Origin: Cucumibacter marinus DSM 18995
Lineage (GTDB): Bacteria; Pseudomonadota; Alphaproteobacteria; Rhizobiales; Devosiaceae
Direction of reading: 5' to 3'
Assembly (NCBI RefSeq): GCF_000429865.1
Contig: NZ_KE386978.1
Span: 322,763-386,762 of the forward strand
DNA length: 64,000 bases
Of this stretch, positions 16,166 through 24,901 are shown in pieces (the stretch's first letter is position 1; every line of letters begins with the position of its first letter). Under the pieces are notes generated by a model, which searched no databases, was not told the origin of the DNA, and was given only the letters and a program-made list of their open reading frames with translations. The position numbers and the translations under genes are program-made.

Positions 16166-16941
16166 GAGGCTATCGGAACGTCGGCGGGCTTCATGGCGCC
16201 GGTCATCAAGGCGACGGCATCGGACATGGAAACGTCCTTGGGATTCACAACGCACAGGCGGCATCCCAGCCGATGAACGTGAATCCTGTCCGCAATCTCG
16301 AAAACATGCGGCATGTTGTGCGAGATCAAGACGATCGGAATTCCGCGTGATCGAACGTTTTGAATGAGCTCCAGCACGCGGCGGCTCTCCTTCACGCCAA
16401 GGGCCGCAGTCGGCTCGTCCAGTATGACGACATTTGAACCGAAGGCAGCAGCCCTCGCCACAGCGACGCCCTGCCTTTGCCCCCCGGACAAGGTCTCGAC
16501 CGTCTGATTGATATTCTGAATGGTCATCAGGCCCAGCGCAGAGAGCTTCTCGCGCGCGATCTGACGCATTCGTTTCTTGTCGAGCTGACGAAAAACCTGA
16601 CCCATCAGGCCGGGTTTGCGGAGTTCGCGTCCCATGAACATATTGTCGGCAATGGACAATGCCGGCGACATGGCCAGGGTCTGGTAGACGGTCTCGATTC
16701 CGTGTTCGCGCGCATGAATTGGCGAACCGAATGACACCACCTTCCCTTCAAGTCTTATTTCGCCCTGATCGGGCCGGATCGCCCCGGAAAGTGCCTTGAT
16801 CAGCGTGGATTTTCCCGCGCCGTTATCGCCTATCACTGCCAGGATCTCACCGGGTCTCAGATCGAAGTCGCAATTGTCCATGGCAGTGACGCGGCCGTAT
16901 CTTTTCGTCAGCCCGCGTGCCGAAAGTACAGTTTGGCTCAT
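16162..16941 (-). CDS. frcA: FrcA, ATPase of the fructose ABC importer
   Basis: A 259-residue single ABC domain: Walker A GDNGAGKSTLIKAL (about residues 38-51), Q-loop ETVYQTLAMSP, signature LSGGQRQGVAVARA, Walker B VVILDEPTAALG, H-loop LISHNMPHVF. The single-domain length and the LMTIQNINQTVETL segment match the CUT2 FrcA of rhizobia rather than the double-domain RbsA. ATG 16941 overlaps the frcC stop (TGATG) and the gene's stop overlaps the frcK start, so frcC, frcA and frcK are tightly coupled. Confidence 0.93.
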   Translation of the reverse strand: MSQTVLSARGLTKRYGRVTAMDNCDFDLRPGEILAVIGDNGAGKSTLIKALSGAIRPDQGEIRLEGKVVSFGSPIHAREHGIETVYQTLAMSPALSIADNMFMGRELRKPGLMGQVFRQLDKKRMRQIAREKLSALGLMTIQNINQTVETLSGGQRQGVAVARAAAFGSNVVILDEPTAALGVKESRRVLELIQNVRSRGIPIVLISHNMPHVFEIADRIHVHRLGCRLCVVNPKDVSMSDAVALMTGAMKPADVPIAS

Positions 16942-17999
16942 CACACACTCTTCCTGATGTATTGATCCACGGTTACCGCCGAAATGATGAGAATGCCGAT
17001 CAGCAGATAGGTCCATTGAACGTCGGCACCAAGTAACCGAAGCCCGAGGGTAAAGACGCCGACAATGAGCGCGCCAAAGAGCGACCCCGCCAGGGACCCT
17101 CGACCGCCAAACAGGGAAATGCCGCCGATCACCACCGCGGTAATGGATTCAATATTGGACAGTTGGCCGGCTTGCGGTGAAACGGAGCCAAGCCGTCCGA
17201 TCAGGACCCAGCCCGCAAACGCACATATGAGGCCTGCCAGGGCATAAACCGAAACCCTTGTGAACTTGACATTCACGCCGGACAATTCGGCCGCTTCGGG
17301 ATCGTCGCCGATGGCATAGACATGGCGCCCCCAGGCGGTTTGCGACAGGACGTAGCTGAGGACTGCAACAAGACCGAGCATGAAGATCACGCCATAGGTG
17401 ATCGCCGCGCCGCCAATCCGGATCGTCCCCCCGAAGAACTGAAGAAAGGCAGCTTGCTGGGCAATGTCCTGGCTTCGAATGACTTCGCTGCCTGAGTACA
17501 AGAAGTTGGCCGCCAGCGCGATCTGCCACATGCCGAGCGTCACAATGAATGGCGGAAGCTTCACGAAAGCCACCAGCATGCCGTTGACGGTGCCGATCAG
17601 GGTTCCGCAAAGCAGGCCGCAAAGCGCCGAAATTTCGGGTGGCAGACCCAGGTCAAAAGTGAATTTCCCCATGATCACCGAGGACAAGACCATGATGGCG
17701 CCGACCGACAGATCGATCCCGGCGGTGAGTATGACAAGCGATTGGGCTGCGGCAATGATTCCGATTATGGAGACTTGCTGCAAAATCAGCGTCAGGGCGA
17801 AAGGAGAGAAGAAGCGGCTGCCATTCAAAATGCCGAAGATCACCATCGAAGCGATCAAGACGATCAATGGCACCGTCGCCGGATTATTGTGAAGGAAATG
17901 GGCAACCCGGGTGCCGAAGGAATCGTTGAAACCCGAGAAGTCGGCAACGGATTCCTCCTCAGATTGACCGAGGTTTTCTTGATCTAGAGCTTTGGGCAA
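16941..17999 (-). CDS. frcC: FrcC, permease of the fructose ABC importer
   Basis: A 352-residue inner-membrane permease of the CUT2 (RbsC/BPD_transp_2) family with about ten spans. Visible family blocks are LTAGIDLSVGAIM, GTVNGMLVAFVKLPPFIVTLGM, IGDDPEAAELSGVNV and ITAVVIGGISLFGGRGS. The start is TTG 17999: no ATG is suitably placed and a strong GGAGGAG ribosome site lies just upstream. It probably works as a homodimer with FrcA and takes sugar from FrcB. The 62-base gap to frcB contains two short hairpins. Confidence 0.93.
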   Translation of the reverse strand: MPKALDQENLGQSEEESVADFSGFNDSFGTRVAHFLHNNPATVPLIVLIASMVIFGILNGSRFFSPFALTLILQQVSIIGIIAAAQSLVILTAGIDLSVGAIMVLSSVIMGKFTFDLGLPPEISALCGLLCGTLIGTVNGMLVAFVKLPPFIVTLGMWQIALAANFLYSGSEVIRSQDIAQQAAFLQFFGGTIRIGGAAITYGVIFMLGLVAVLSYVLSQTAWGRHVYAIGDDPEAAELSGVNVKFTRVSVYALAGLICAFAGWVLIGRLGSVSPQAGQLSNIESITAVVIGGISLFGGRGSLAGSLFGALIVGVFTLGLRLLGADVQWTYLLIGILIISAVTVDQYIRKSV

Positions 18000-18025
18000 C
18001 GGTCTCCTCCGATCGCTGGAATGTA

Positions 18026-18061
18026 CGGGCCACTATGCGGCCCGCACACAACGTTTGTGTA
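18026..18061 (-). other. Two short hairpins between frcB and frcC
   Basis: CGGGCC/GGCCCG (18026-18044) and ACACAA/TTGTGT (about 18047-18061) follow the frcB stop. They may protect the frcB message or reduce read-through, raising binding protein over permease. Confidence 0.5.
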
Positions 18062-19090
18062 CTAGCCCCAGCAGAGTTCGCGGCCCTGTTCGACACTGAG
18101 CTGGTCGAGGCCGTCCACGGGTGCGTCCGTGACGAGCCCAACGCCGGTGTCAAAGAAGTCCTTGCCCTCGGTTGCAGCGGGAAGTTCGCCCGACGCAGCG
18201 TATTCGGCAATCGCCTCGACGCCGAGGCTGGCCATATCCAGGGGGTATTGCTGTGCCGTTGCGCCGATGACGCCCGATGCGACATCCTCAATGCCGGGGC
18301 AGCCGCCATCGACCGAGACGATCAGCACATCGTTCTCGCGGCCGACCGACCTGAGGGCCTCATAGGCCCCAGCGGCCGCAGGCTCGTTGATGGTGTAGAC
18401 CACGTTGATCTCAGGATCGATCGCCAAGAGGTTCTCCATCCCCTCGCGGCCACCCTCGGCGTTGCCATTGGAGAGTTCCTGGCCGGAAATGCGACTGTCG
18501 GTCTCATCGCCCCACTTTGAGGGGTCCCCGATCTCAACGCCAAAGCCCGTAAGGAAGCCCTGGTTGCGCAAGACACCGACCGTCGGCTGGCTGATGTTGA
18601 TGTTCAGAAGGCCAATCCGGGCATCGGAGGTGTCACCCATGGTTTTGGCCGCCCACTCGCCGATCAGGACGCCGGCCTGGAAATTGTCGGTGGCGAAGGT
18701 CATGTCGGCCGCATCCAGCGGGTCGAGCGGCGTATCGAGGGCGATCACGGCGAGGCCCGCATCACGCGCTTGCTGAACCGAAGACGTGATCGCCTTGGTG
18801 TCTGACGCCACCAGCAGGATTCCGTCGACGCCCTGCGCAATGCAGGTTTCGATCGCAGCGACCTGGGTTTCATGGTCGCCGTCGAACTTTCCGGCGTAGG
18901 AGTACAACGCCACGCCGAGTTCGGCAGCTTTCTGGAACGCGCCCTCTGCCATCTTCACGAAAAATGGGTTGGTGGCATCCTTGGTGATCAGGCAAACGCT
19001 CGAGTCCGAAATACTCGATTGCGCGAATGCCGATCCAGCCAGGCAGGTCGAAGCCACCAGCGCAGCGACCCCGGTTCGGATGTATTTCAT
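18062..19090 (-). CDS. frcB: FrcB, periplasmic fructose-binding protein
   Basis: A 342-residue periplasmic binding protein of the Peripla_BP_4 (ribose/LacI-like) fold. The signal peptide ends near residue 23 (GSAFA). The mature start [19 protein letters not shown] and [20 protein letters not shown] closely follow the Sinorhizobium FrcB pattern; [20 protein letters not shown] and [16 protein letters not shown] are further FrcB blocks. An AAAGGGAGAG ribosome site precedes ATG 19090. It is the first gene of the operon, divergent from the ROK repressor. Fructose is the likely ligand, with ribose and mannose reported for the homologue. Confidence 0.93.
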   Translation of the reverse strand: MKYIRTGVAALVASTCLAGSAFAQSSISDSSVCLITKDATNPFFVKMAEGAFQKAAELGVALYSYAGKFDGDHETQVAAIETCIAQGVDGILLVASDTKAITSSVQQARDAGLAVIALDTPLDPLDAADMTFATDNFQAGVLIGEWAAKTMGDTSDARIGLLNINISQPTVGVLRNQGFLTGFGVEIGDPSKWGDETDSRISGQELSNGNAEGGREGMENLLAIDPEINVVYTINEPAAAGAYEALRSVGRENDVLIVSVDGGCPGIEDVASGVIGATAQQYPLDMASLGVEAIAEYAASGELPAATEGKDFFDTGVGLVTDAPVDGLDQLSVEQGRELCWG

Positions 19091-19271
19091 GGTTCTCTCC
19101 CTTTGGTTTCAGATTCCATCGCCTTGAGCCCCGGATTCGAGTGACTTGGCGATGTGCGAAAGCGAAGTTCCCAGGCGCTTTGCGAGCGCTGTGCTCGGGG
19201 CCTGCAATTCGGAATTTCCTCCCTGCGACGGACGTCCGCCTCGATCACCTAGCGCCTTCAACCATCGCCTG

Positions 19272-19304
19272 TCAATAATTACTTCTCTATGAATTAATAA
19301 TTGA
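19272..19304. promoter_or_regulatory. AT-rich imperfect palindrome between frcB and frcR (candidate ROK operator)
   Basis: TCAATAATTA at 19272-19281 faces TAATAATTGA at 19295-19304, an inverted repeat with one mismatch and a 13-base spacer. It is the only AT-rich island in the 303-base gap between the divergent genes, 90 bases before frcR, which suits a NagC/XylR-type repressor. Confidence 0.6.
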
Positions 19305-19393
19305 TCGAGCAGGCCGGTCGGGCAGGGCAAAGGCCGAGGGCCGGGCTCATATGGTGTTTCCAACCAGCTCTGATTTTCTGCTAGAGATACGGA

Positions 19394-20596
19394 ATGGATG
19401 ACGCGGAAAAAGAGAAGCGGCTGCTTTCTCACCCTCAAAAAGGGTCAAACCAGATTGCGGTGAGAAGTTACAATGAGCGGCTGGTGCTGCAGTTGATACG
19501 AGAGCACGGCAGGTTGACCAAGGCTGAGGCAACTCGTGCCACGGGCCTGTCCGCAAACGCAGCGTCTGTCATCTTCCGGGCGCTTGAAAGCGAAGGGCTG
19601 GTTCTGCGGGAAGAACCCATTCGCGGGCGCATCGGTCAGCCCTCTACGCCGCTTCGCATTAATCCTGAAGCGCACCACTATGTGACGTTGCGCATTGGCC
19701 GCCGCAGTCTGGAACTGGCCGTGGTGAACTTTGCCGGCCAGATCGTCTCGCGGAAACACACGCGACAGCCCTTCCCGACTCCCAAACTGACATTGGATTT
19801 CCTCGACACCGAACTCGCGGAGGTTCTGGCCAACGCCAAAGTCAGTCGCGAGTCGGTGGCCGAGATGGCCGTCGTGATGCCCTATGAGCTTTGGAGCTGG
19901 ACCGAGGAGTTTGGCGCCCCAAAAGCGGAGATGGAGGCATGGCGGCGTTTTGACCCGGTGAAGGAAGTGCAGAACCATGTGCCCTGGCCGGTTGTCGTCG
20001 AGAATGACGCAACCGCGGCCTGCCGGGCCGAACTCATTTTTGGTTCTCACACGGACAAGCGGGACTGGATCTACTTTTTCGTCGGCACGTTCATTGGCGG
20101 CGGGGTGGTGCTGAACAGCAGCGTATTTTCGGGACGGCGCGGAAATGCCGGCGGGTTTGGTCCGATGCGCGTGCCCGACAGCGAGGGCGGTGATCGTCTT
20201 GTGGACCATGCGTCTCTCGTCGTGCTGGAGAGGGAAATCGCCGCGAAAGGGGGCAACCCCTTCGATCTATATGATGCGGAGAAGGGCTGGCACGCTTTTG
20301 AGGACGAGGCGCAACGATGGATAGGCCAGGCGGCCACAAATCTCGCACATGCGATCGTTTCCTCCCTGGCGATCATTGATTTCGAAGCCGTCGTGATCGA
20401 CGGTGTTTTACCGGCAGCAATCAAGAAACAGCTGGTCGATCAGATCAGGCAGGAACTGGAAAACTCTGATCTGCAGGGCGTCCACATGCCACGCGTCGAG
20501 GCAGGACAGATCGGCGCCGATGCGCGGACCATGGGCGGGGCGGCTACGATAATCAATGCGAAATATATGAATAATCAAAATATTTCAATGAATTAA
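19394..20596 (+). CDS. frcR: ROK-family (NagC/XylR-like) repressor of the fructose operon
   Basis: A 400-residue protein with an N-terminal winged HTH (about residues 22-75: VLQLIREHGRLTKAEATRA, LSANAASVIFRALESEGLV) and a C-terminal ROK sugar-sensing domain (VVENDATAACRAEL, FVGTFIGGGVVLNSSVFSG, GNAGGFGPM). The CxCGxxG zinc motif of catalytic ROK kinases is absent, so it is a regulator, not a kinase. A ROK gene (frcR) stands divergently beside frcBCAK in Sinorhizobium too. It is expected to bind the AT-rich palindrome at 19272-19304 and release it when sugar is present. Confidence 0.87.
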   Translation: MDDAEKEKRLLSHPQKGSNQIAVRSYNERLVLQLIREHGRLTKAEATRATGLSANAASVIFRALESEGLVLREEPIRGRIGQPSTPLRINPEAHHYVTLRIGRRSLELAVVNFAGQIVSRKHTRQPFPTPKLTLDFLDTELAEVLANAKVSRESVAEMAVVMPYELWSWTEEFGAPKAEMEAWRRFDPVKEVQNHVPWPVVVENDATAACRAELIFGSHTDKRDWIYFFVGTFIGGGVVLNSSVFSGRRGNAGGFGPMRVPDSEGGDRLVDHASLVVLEREIAAKGGNPFDLYDAEKGWHAFEDEAQRWIGQAATNLAHAIVSSLAIIDFEAVVIDGVLPAAIKKQLVDQIRQELENSDLQGVHMPRVEAGQIGADARTMGGAATIINAKYMNNQNISMN

Positions 20597-21158
20597 CTCG
20601 TGATCGAGTAATCGGCCGCGCCGACGCGCTTTCGATGATTTTCGTGAAACCTGAAGACCCTGGGTCTTCTTATCCGGTTTGATGGCCGGCTCGATCCTTC
20701 GATATTCGGCACTCTGCCGCCTTTTTTCGCTCAGTGACAGCAGGGCTGACCTCGACGCGTTCACCCATCCAGCTGACTTGCGAGGGATTGCGACGCGAAA
20801 CGGCTTGCGCCTGCACAGCCATGTCCATGTCAGGATCAGAAATCGCTGATTGCGCAGAATCCGAGAGGGATCCCGCTTCCCCTCGGCGTCCCCCAAACGC
20901 AAAAAACTCACAGGTCCGGCGTTGGCACCGGTCTGTCTTCATCTATGAGAAGGGAAACGACTACGTTCAATTGCAGCAAAGCTGGCCCCACTATCAGGCC
21001 CCATAATCGGCAGCCTGGACAGAACGGGCACCATCAGAGGCTGAGCGATATGCGACCTATTCACAGTTGTTTGGCGGAGTCGTCGCAAAATACAGTGGTT
21101 TTTGTAGTCTAGCTAAGTGACGGCCCACACCCAACAAGTGTCCGGGCACGATTGTCTG
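20597..21158. other. Gene-free stretch of about 560 bases
   Basis: Short frames here (for example 20734-21006 plus and 20585-20911 minus) overlap each other, have no ribosome sites and match nothing. At 20938-20954 lies a 17-mer that recurs with one mismatch at 39056-39072 beside the tRNA-Leu gene. Otherwise I see nothing. Confidence 0.6.
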
Positions 21159-22469
21159 CTACTTGGAACCGCCTTCGCCGAACGGCACGTTTTGGCCTCC
21201 ATAACGCCGAACACGGATGTTGCACTGCTCTGCGTGGCCAACAAATCCTTCCAGCATGCACAGCCGAGAGCCATATGAGCCCACCAGCGCAGCTGCTTCA
21301 TCGGTCACGACTTCCTGGTAGCTGTGCGTCTTGAGGAACTTGCCGACCCAAAGTCCGCCCGTGTACCGGCCGGCGCGGCGTGTGGGCAATGTGTGATTGG
21401 TCCCGATCACCTTGTCGCCAAACGCAACATTCGTCCGCGGTCCGAGAAACAGGGCACCGTAGGAGTGCATCCGCTCGAGATACCAATCATTACGGTCCGT
21501 CATAACCTGAACGTGCTCGCTGGCGATTTCATTGGCGAGTGCGAGCATCTCTTCGTGATCCTGGCACAGGATGATTTCGCCATGGTCTTCCCAGCTGACC
21601 CGCGCCGTCCCGGCGGTGGGCAGTGTGTCCAGCAACCGATCGATTTCTGCGAGTGTCTGGCGAGCCAGTGTCTCCGAGGTGGTGAGCATCACGGCAGGCG
21701 AATCGTAACCGTGCTCGGCCTGCCCGATGAGATCGACAGCACACATTTCCGCGTCGACAGTCTCGTCGGCGATCACCATGGTTTCGGTGGGTCCGGCGAA
21801 AAGATCGATTCCAACCCGCCCGTACAGCTGGCGCTTCGCCTCGGCGACATAGGCATTGCCTGGCCCGACGATCATGTCACACGCATCAATGGTTTCGGTC
21901 CCCAGCGCCATTGCTCCGATCGCCTGGATGCCGCCCATGACATAGATCTCATGAGCACCTCCCAGATGGATCGCCGCGATGACCGCAGGGTTGGGTTTTC
22001 CCTCGAATGGGGGCGTGGCAGCCACAATTCTCGGCACGCCGGCTTCGTCCGCGGTGGCCACACTCATATGTGCCGACGCGACCATGGGAAACTTGCCGCC
22101 GGGAATGTAACAGCCGACGGAGCGAACCGGGATATTGCGATGGCCCAAGATAACCCCGGGCATGGTCTCCACGCGGAGATCTTGCATGGTTGCACGCTGC
22201 GCCTGTGCGAAGGTGCGGACCTGTCTCTGGGCGAAACGAATATCGTCCATGTCGCTTTCGGAGACCTGAGATACCAGCGCCTCGATCTCGCTGCCGCTGA
22301 GGCGATAGCTTTCCGGCGTGTAACGATCAAAGCGATCAGACATCTCGCAGACGGCCACGTCGCCGCGCGCTTCGATATCCCTAAGCGCCGTTTCAACCGT
22401 GTGCCGGACACGAGCGTCCTCGTCAGCTCCATTCCCTGCCGGTCTGGCTGATTTCAAGTGTTTTGCCAT
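21159..22469 (-). CDS. Histidinol dehydrogenase-superfamily alcohol dehydrogenase (HpsN-like), catabolic
   Basis: A 436-residue zinc- and NAD-dependent dehydrogenase of the HisD fold. Zinc ligand positions are kept: Gln and His in QAEHGYDS, Asp in [10 protein letters not shown], His in EGFVGHAEQ. The blocks [13 protein letters not shown] and [14 protein letters not shown] are typical of the catabolic branch that includes sulfopropanediol 3-dehydrogenase (HpsN) rather than biosynthetic HisD. No other his genes are present. It would oxidise a primary alcohol of a sugar derivative to a carboxylate by a four-electron reaction (family knowledge). AAGGA precedes ATG 22469. It is the last gene of the five-gene operon that starts with the DUF2090 aldolase. 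A sulfonated substrate is possible but unproven. Confidence 0.85.
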   Translation of the reverse strand: MAKHLKSARPAGNGADEDARVRHTVETALRDIEARGDVAVCEMSDRFDRYTPESYRLSGSEIEALVSQVSESDMDDIRFAQRQVRTFAQAQRATMQDLRVETMPGVILGHRNIPVRSVGCYIPGGKFPMVASAHMSVATADEAGVPRIVAATPPFEGKPNPAVIAAIHLGGAHEIYVMGGIQAIGAMALGTETIDACDMIVGPGNAYVAEAKRQLYGRVGIDLFAGPTETMVIADETVDAEMCAVDLIGQAEHGYDSPAVMLTTSETLARQTLAEIDRLLDTLPTAGTARVSWEDHGEIILCQDHEEMLALANEIASEHVQVMTDRNDWYLERMHSYGALFLGPRTNVAFGDKVIGTNHTLPTRRAGRYTGGLWVGKFLKTHSYQEVVTDEAAALVGSYGSRLCMLEGFVGHAEQCNIRVRRYGGQNVPFGEGGSK

Positions 22470-22499
22470 GTCGAATTCCTTGTCCTCGCGCCACCCAGA

Positions 22500-23570
22500 T
22501 CAGGCGGGATCGATGCCCATCATCTTGCGCAGCTGGCGCCGTTCCAGGCGCGGTGCTGCGAAATCATCAAATGCCCGGTCGGTCAGTTCGATGATGTGAT
22601 CGCGGATGAAAACGGCACCTTCGCGGGCGCCAGCTTCAGGATGCTTGAGGAAGCACTCCCATTCGAGCACCGCCCAACCTTCGAAGCCGTGAGCGGTCAG
22701 CGCTGAAAACACAGCCCGGAAATCAATCTGACCGTCCCCCAGCGAGCGAAAACGTGCCGCACGATTGTGCCAGGACTGAAAGCCGCCATAGACGCCGCGG
22801 CGATCGTCTGTTCGCAATTCCGCATCCTTCACATGAAACATCCCGATGCGTTCGGCATAGGTCTCGATGAAACCCACATAGTCCATGCCCTGCAGAAGGA
22901 AGTGGCTCGGGTCATAGAGGATCTGGCACCGGGGATGCTCGCCGACGCGCTCGAGAAACATCTCGAACGTAATACCGTCATGGACATCGACACCCGGATG
23001 AACCTCGAAACACAGGCCGACGCCTTGCTCGTCATATGCATCGAGAATGGGTCGCCAGCGACGCGCGAGCTCGTCGAACGCCTCTTGGGCCAAATTGGCG
23101 GGAGGTGTGGGCCAGGGATAAAAATACGGCCATGCCAACGCGCCCGGAAACGCCGCCTGATGCGTCAGCCCCAGTCTCGCAGATGCTTGCGCCGCGAGAT
23201 ACATCTGGTCTACCGCCCATTCCTGCCGCGCGGACGGTTTGCCTCTGACCTCGGATGGAACAAGTCCATCGAACAGTTCGTCATAGGCCGGATGCACCGC
23301 CACGCAATGGCCCTGCAAGTGTGTCGAGAGCTCGGTGATCTCGACCCCTGCCTCACTCGCCACACCCAGAATTTCGTCGCAATAGTCATGGGACGATGCC
23401 GCTAATCCGAGGTCGATGAGCTCAGTGCGCCAAGTCGGAACCTGCACTCCGACAAAGCCCTTGTCTGCCGCCCAACGACAGATCGAAGCGAATGAATTGA
23501 ATGGAACCTGGTCTCCTGCAAACTGCGCAAGGAACACTGCGGGACCCTTAATGGATTGCTTCGCGCTCAT
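22500..23570 (-). CDS. Xylose isomerase-like TIM-barrel sugar isomerase/epimerase
   Basis: A 356-residue AP endonuclease 2/xylose isomerase-like TIM barrel (IolE, IolI and hydroxypyruvate isomerase relatives). The metal-binding acidic and histidine residues appear in order: CFEVHPGVDVHDG, ILYDPSHFLLQG, FHVKDAEL and AVLEWECFLKHP. Typical reactions are ketose epimerisation, aldose-ketose isomerisation or inosose dehydration. The start overlaps the FGGY kinase stop (ATGA), so the two are translationally coupled. The substrate is unknown and depends on the rest of the locus. Confidence 0.87.
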   Translation of the reverse strand: MSAKQSIKGPAVFLAQFAGDQVPFNSFASICRWAADKGFVGVQVPTWRTELIDLGLAASSHDYCDEILGVASEAGVEITELSTHLQGHCVAVHPAYDELFDGLVPSEVRGKPSARQEWAVDQMYLAAQASARLGLTHQAAFPGALAWPYFYPWPTPPANLAQEAFDELARRWRPILDAYDEQGVGLCFEVHPGVDVHDGITFEMFLERVGEHPRCQILYDPSHFLLQGMDYVGFIETYAERIGMFHVKDAELRTDDRRGVYGGFQSWHNRAARFRSLGDGQIDFRAVFSALTAHGFEGWAVLEWECFLKHPEAGAREGAVFIRDHIIELTDRAFDDFAAPRLERRQLRKMMGIDPA

Positions 23571-24901
23571 GATGCGGTCTCCCGGTTGGACTGCGGGGAA
23601 ACGGTGCCCAGTCCCGCGGATCGGGCGGCACCAAGGGCAGCGCCGAATGGACCGGCTTCTGGTCCCAAATAAATTTCGAATCCCGGCATTCTTTGCCGGC
23701 GCGCGTCAGTGAAGGGACGGTGGGTACGCCATCCCCCGGCCATGACAGTGCATCGGGCAGGTCCACAGGCCCGTTCGAGTCTCTGCGCCATCTCAAGTGC
23801 CGAATCTGCGACTGCGCCGTTTGCGGCGCACCAGATCTGCTTGAGGTCACCTTGCAGCACTTCGCCTGTGACGTCCGATACCAGCGGATTGGGCAGTTCG
23901 ACTTCCGGGGTTGAGGGGCACTGATGGTCCGAAAGGCTTCGGAAGTCGATGCCGGCGGCATCAGCAACCCTCATCAAGGCGCGCGTGGTGCCCTGGCTGG
24001 CCGTGACAGCAAGGTGGGAATCGAGGACATGGCGTCCCACCATGAGACCCTGCTCCACCATGCTTGCAAGATCGTCCCGGCTCACACCTGCCGGAATACT
24101 GCGCACCAGCGTCTCCGCGGTGCCGCAGGAATCGAACATGACATCTGGATCCAAGGCACCCACCCCCGCGCAGGCCACGGCGTGATCGTGCCCGGCAATG
24201 AAGACTGCAGTCTGATCAAAGCCGACACTTGCTGCGCGCCCGACCTGCTCGGTTGAAGGCCCGATTGCGGGCAACACTGTACGACCGTATCCGGTCCAAT
24301 CCGCCAGGAGTGGCGACCATTCGGCATCGAGAACGTCGACCAGTCCTGACTGGCAGGCAAGGGAATACTCAGCACGCGGGCACCCCGTCAGCGCAAAAGC
24401 CGCCAGGTCCGCCATACCGAGCCAGACAGCGCCGCGGGGAGGCCGAAAGCCCTCGTCATGCAACTGGCGCAGCCGACACAGGCTCCAGGACGGATCGATC
24501 GGCAAACCAGCAATGCGTGCGAAACGCTCCTGTCCAATCTCGGATTCGAGCCGGTCCGAGAACGGCGCCGTTCGCCTGTCGTCCCAGGAGATTACAGGAG
24601 TCAGGCAATCACCAGACCGAGTGTCGACGAAAGCGCCCGACTGACCCATGCTGGTAATGCCGAGTGCACCGACCCGGCTGCCGTGGCGCAGCTTTTCTGC
24701 TGCTTCGAGCGTCCCCGTGACCAGAGACTTCACTTGGTCGACCAGAACACCGCCATCGAGCTCGCGACCCGACCTGGACTGCACCCAGGGCGTTGCGAAC
24801 CGGTCTTCCGCGACGACGGTCCCTTCCATGTCGACCACCATGCATTTGGTGGCCGTGGTCCCGATATCGAGGCCTGCAGCAAGAGGGTCGCGTTGGTTCA
24901 T
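23567..24901 (-). CDS. FGGY-family carbohydrate kinase
   Basis: A 444-residue sugar kinase. The N-terminal phosphate loop AAGLDIGTTATKCMVVD, the SWDDRRTAPF segment, the central AGHDHAVACAGVGALDPD and SCGTAETLV, and the C-terminal VMAGGWRTHRPFTDARRQ are FGGY hallmarks. It phosphorylates a pentulose, hexulose or polyol with ATP in the cytoplasm. ATG 24901 overlaps the GH3 stop (ATGA), and its own stop overlaps the TIM-barrel start, so the operon is very compact. It does not resemble XylB or GlpK closely enough to name the substrate. Confidence 0.9.
   Translation of the reverse strand: MNQRDPLAAGLDIGTTATKCMVVDMEGTVVAEDRFATPWVQSRSGRELDGGVLVDQVKSLVTGTLEAAEKLRHGSRVGALGITSMGQSGAFVDTRSGDCLTPVISWDDRRTAPFSDRLESEIGQERFARIAGLPIDPSWSLCRLRQLHDEGFRPPRGAVWLGMADLAAFALTGCPRAEYSLACQSGLVDVLDAEWSPLLADWTGYGRTVLPAIGPSTEQVGRAASVGFDQTAVFIAGHDHAVACAGVGALDPDVMFDSCGTAETLVRSIPAGVSRDDLASMVEQGLMVGRHVLDSHLAVTASQGTTRALMRVADAAGIDFRSLSDHQCPSTPEVELPNPLVSDVTGEVLQGDLKQIWCAANGAVADSALEMAQRLERACGPARCTVMAGGWRTHRPFTDARRQRMPGFEIYLGPEAGPFGAALGAARSAGLGTVSPQSNRETAS

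Noticed and set aside
20734-21006. Small ORF of 90 codons
   Set aside because: No ribosome site, no family, and overlapping open frames on the other strand.
21159-22469. Biosynthetic histidinol dehydrogenase (hisD)
   Set aside because: No other histidine genes nearby, and its C-terminal blocks and operon context are catabolic.
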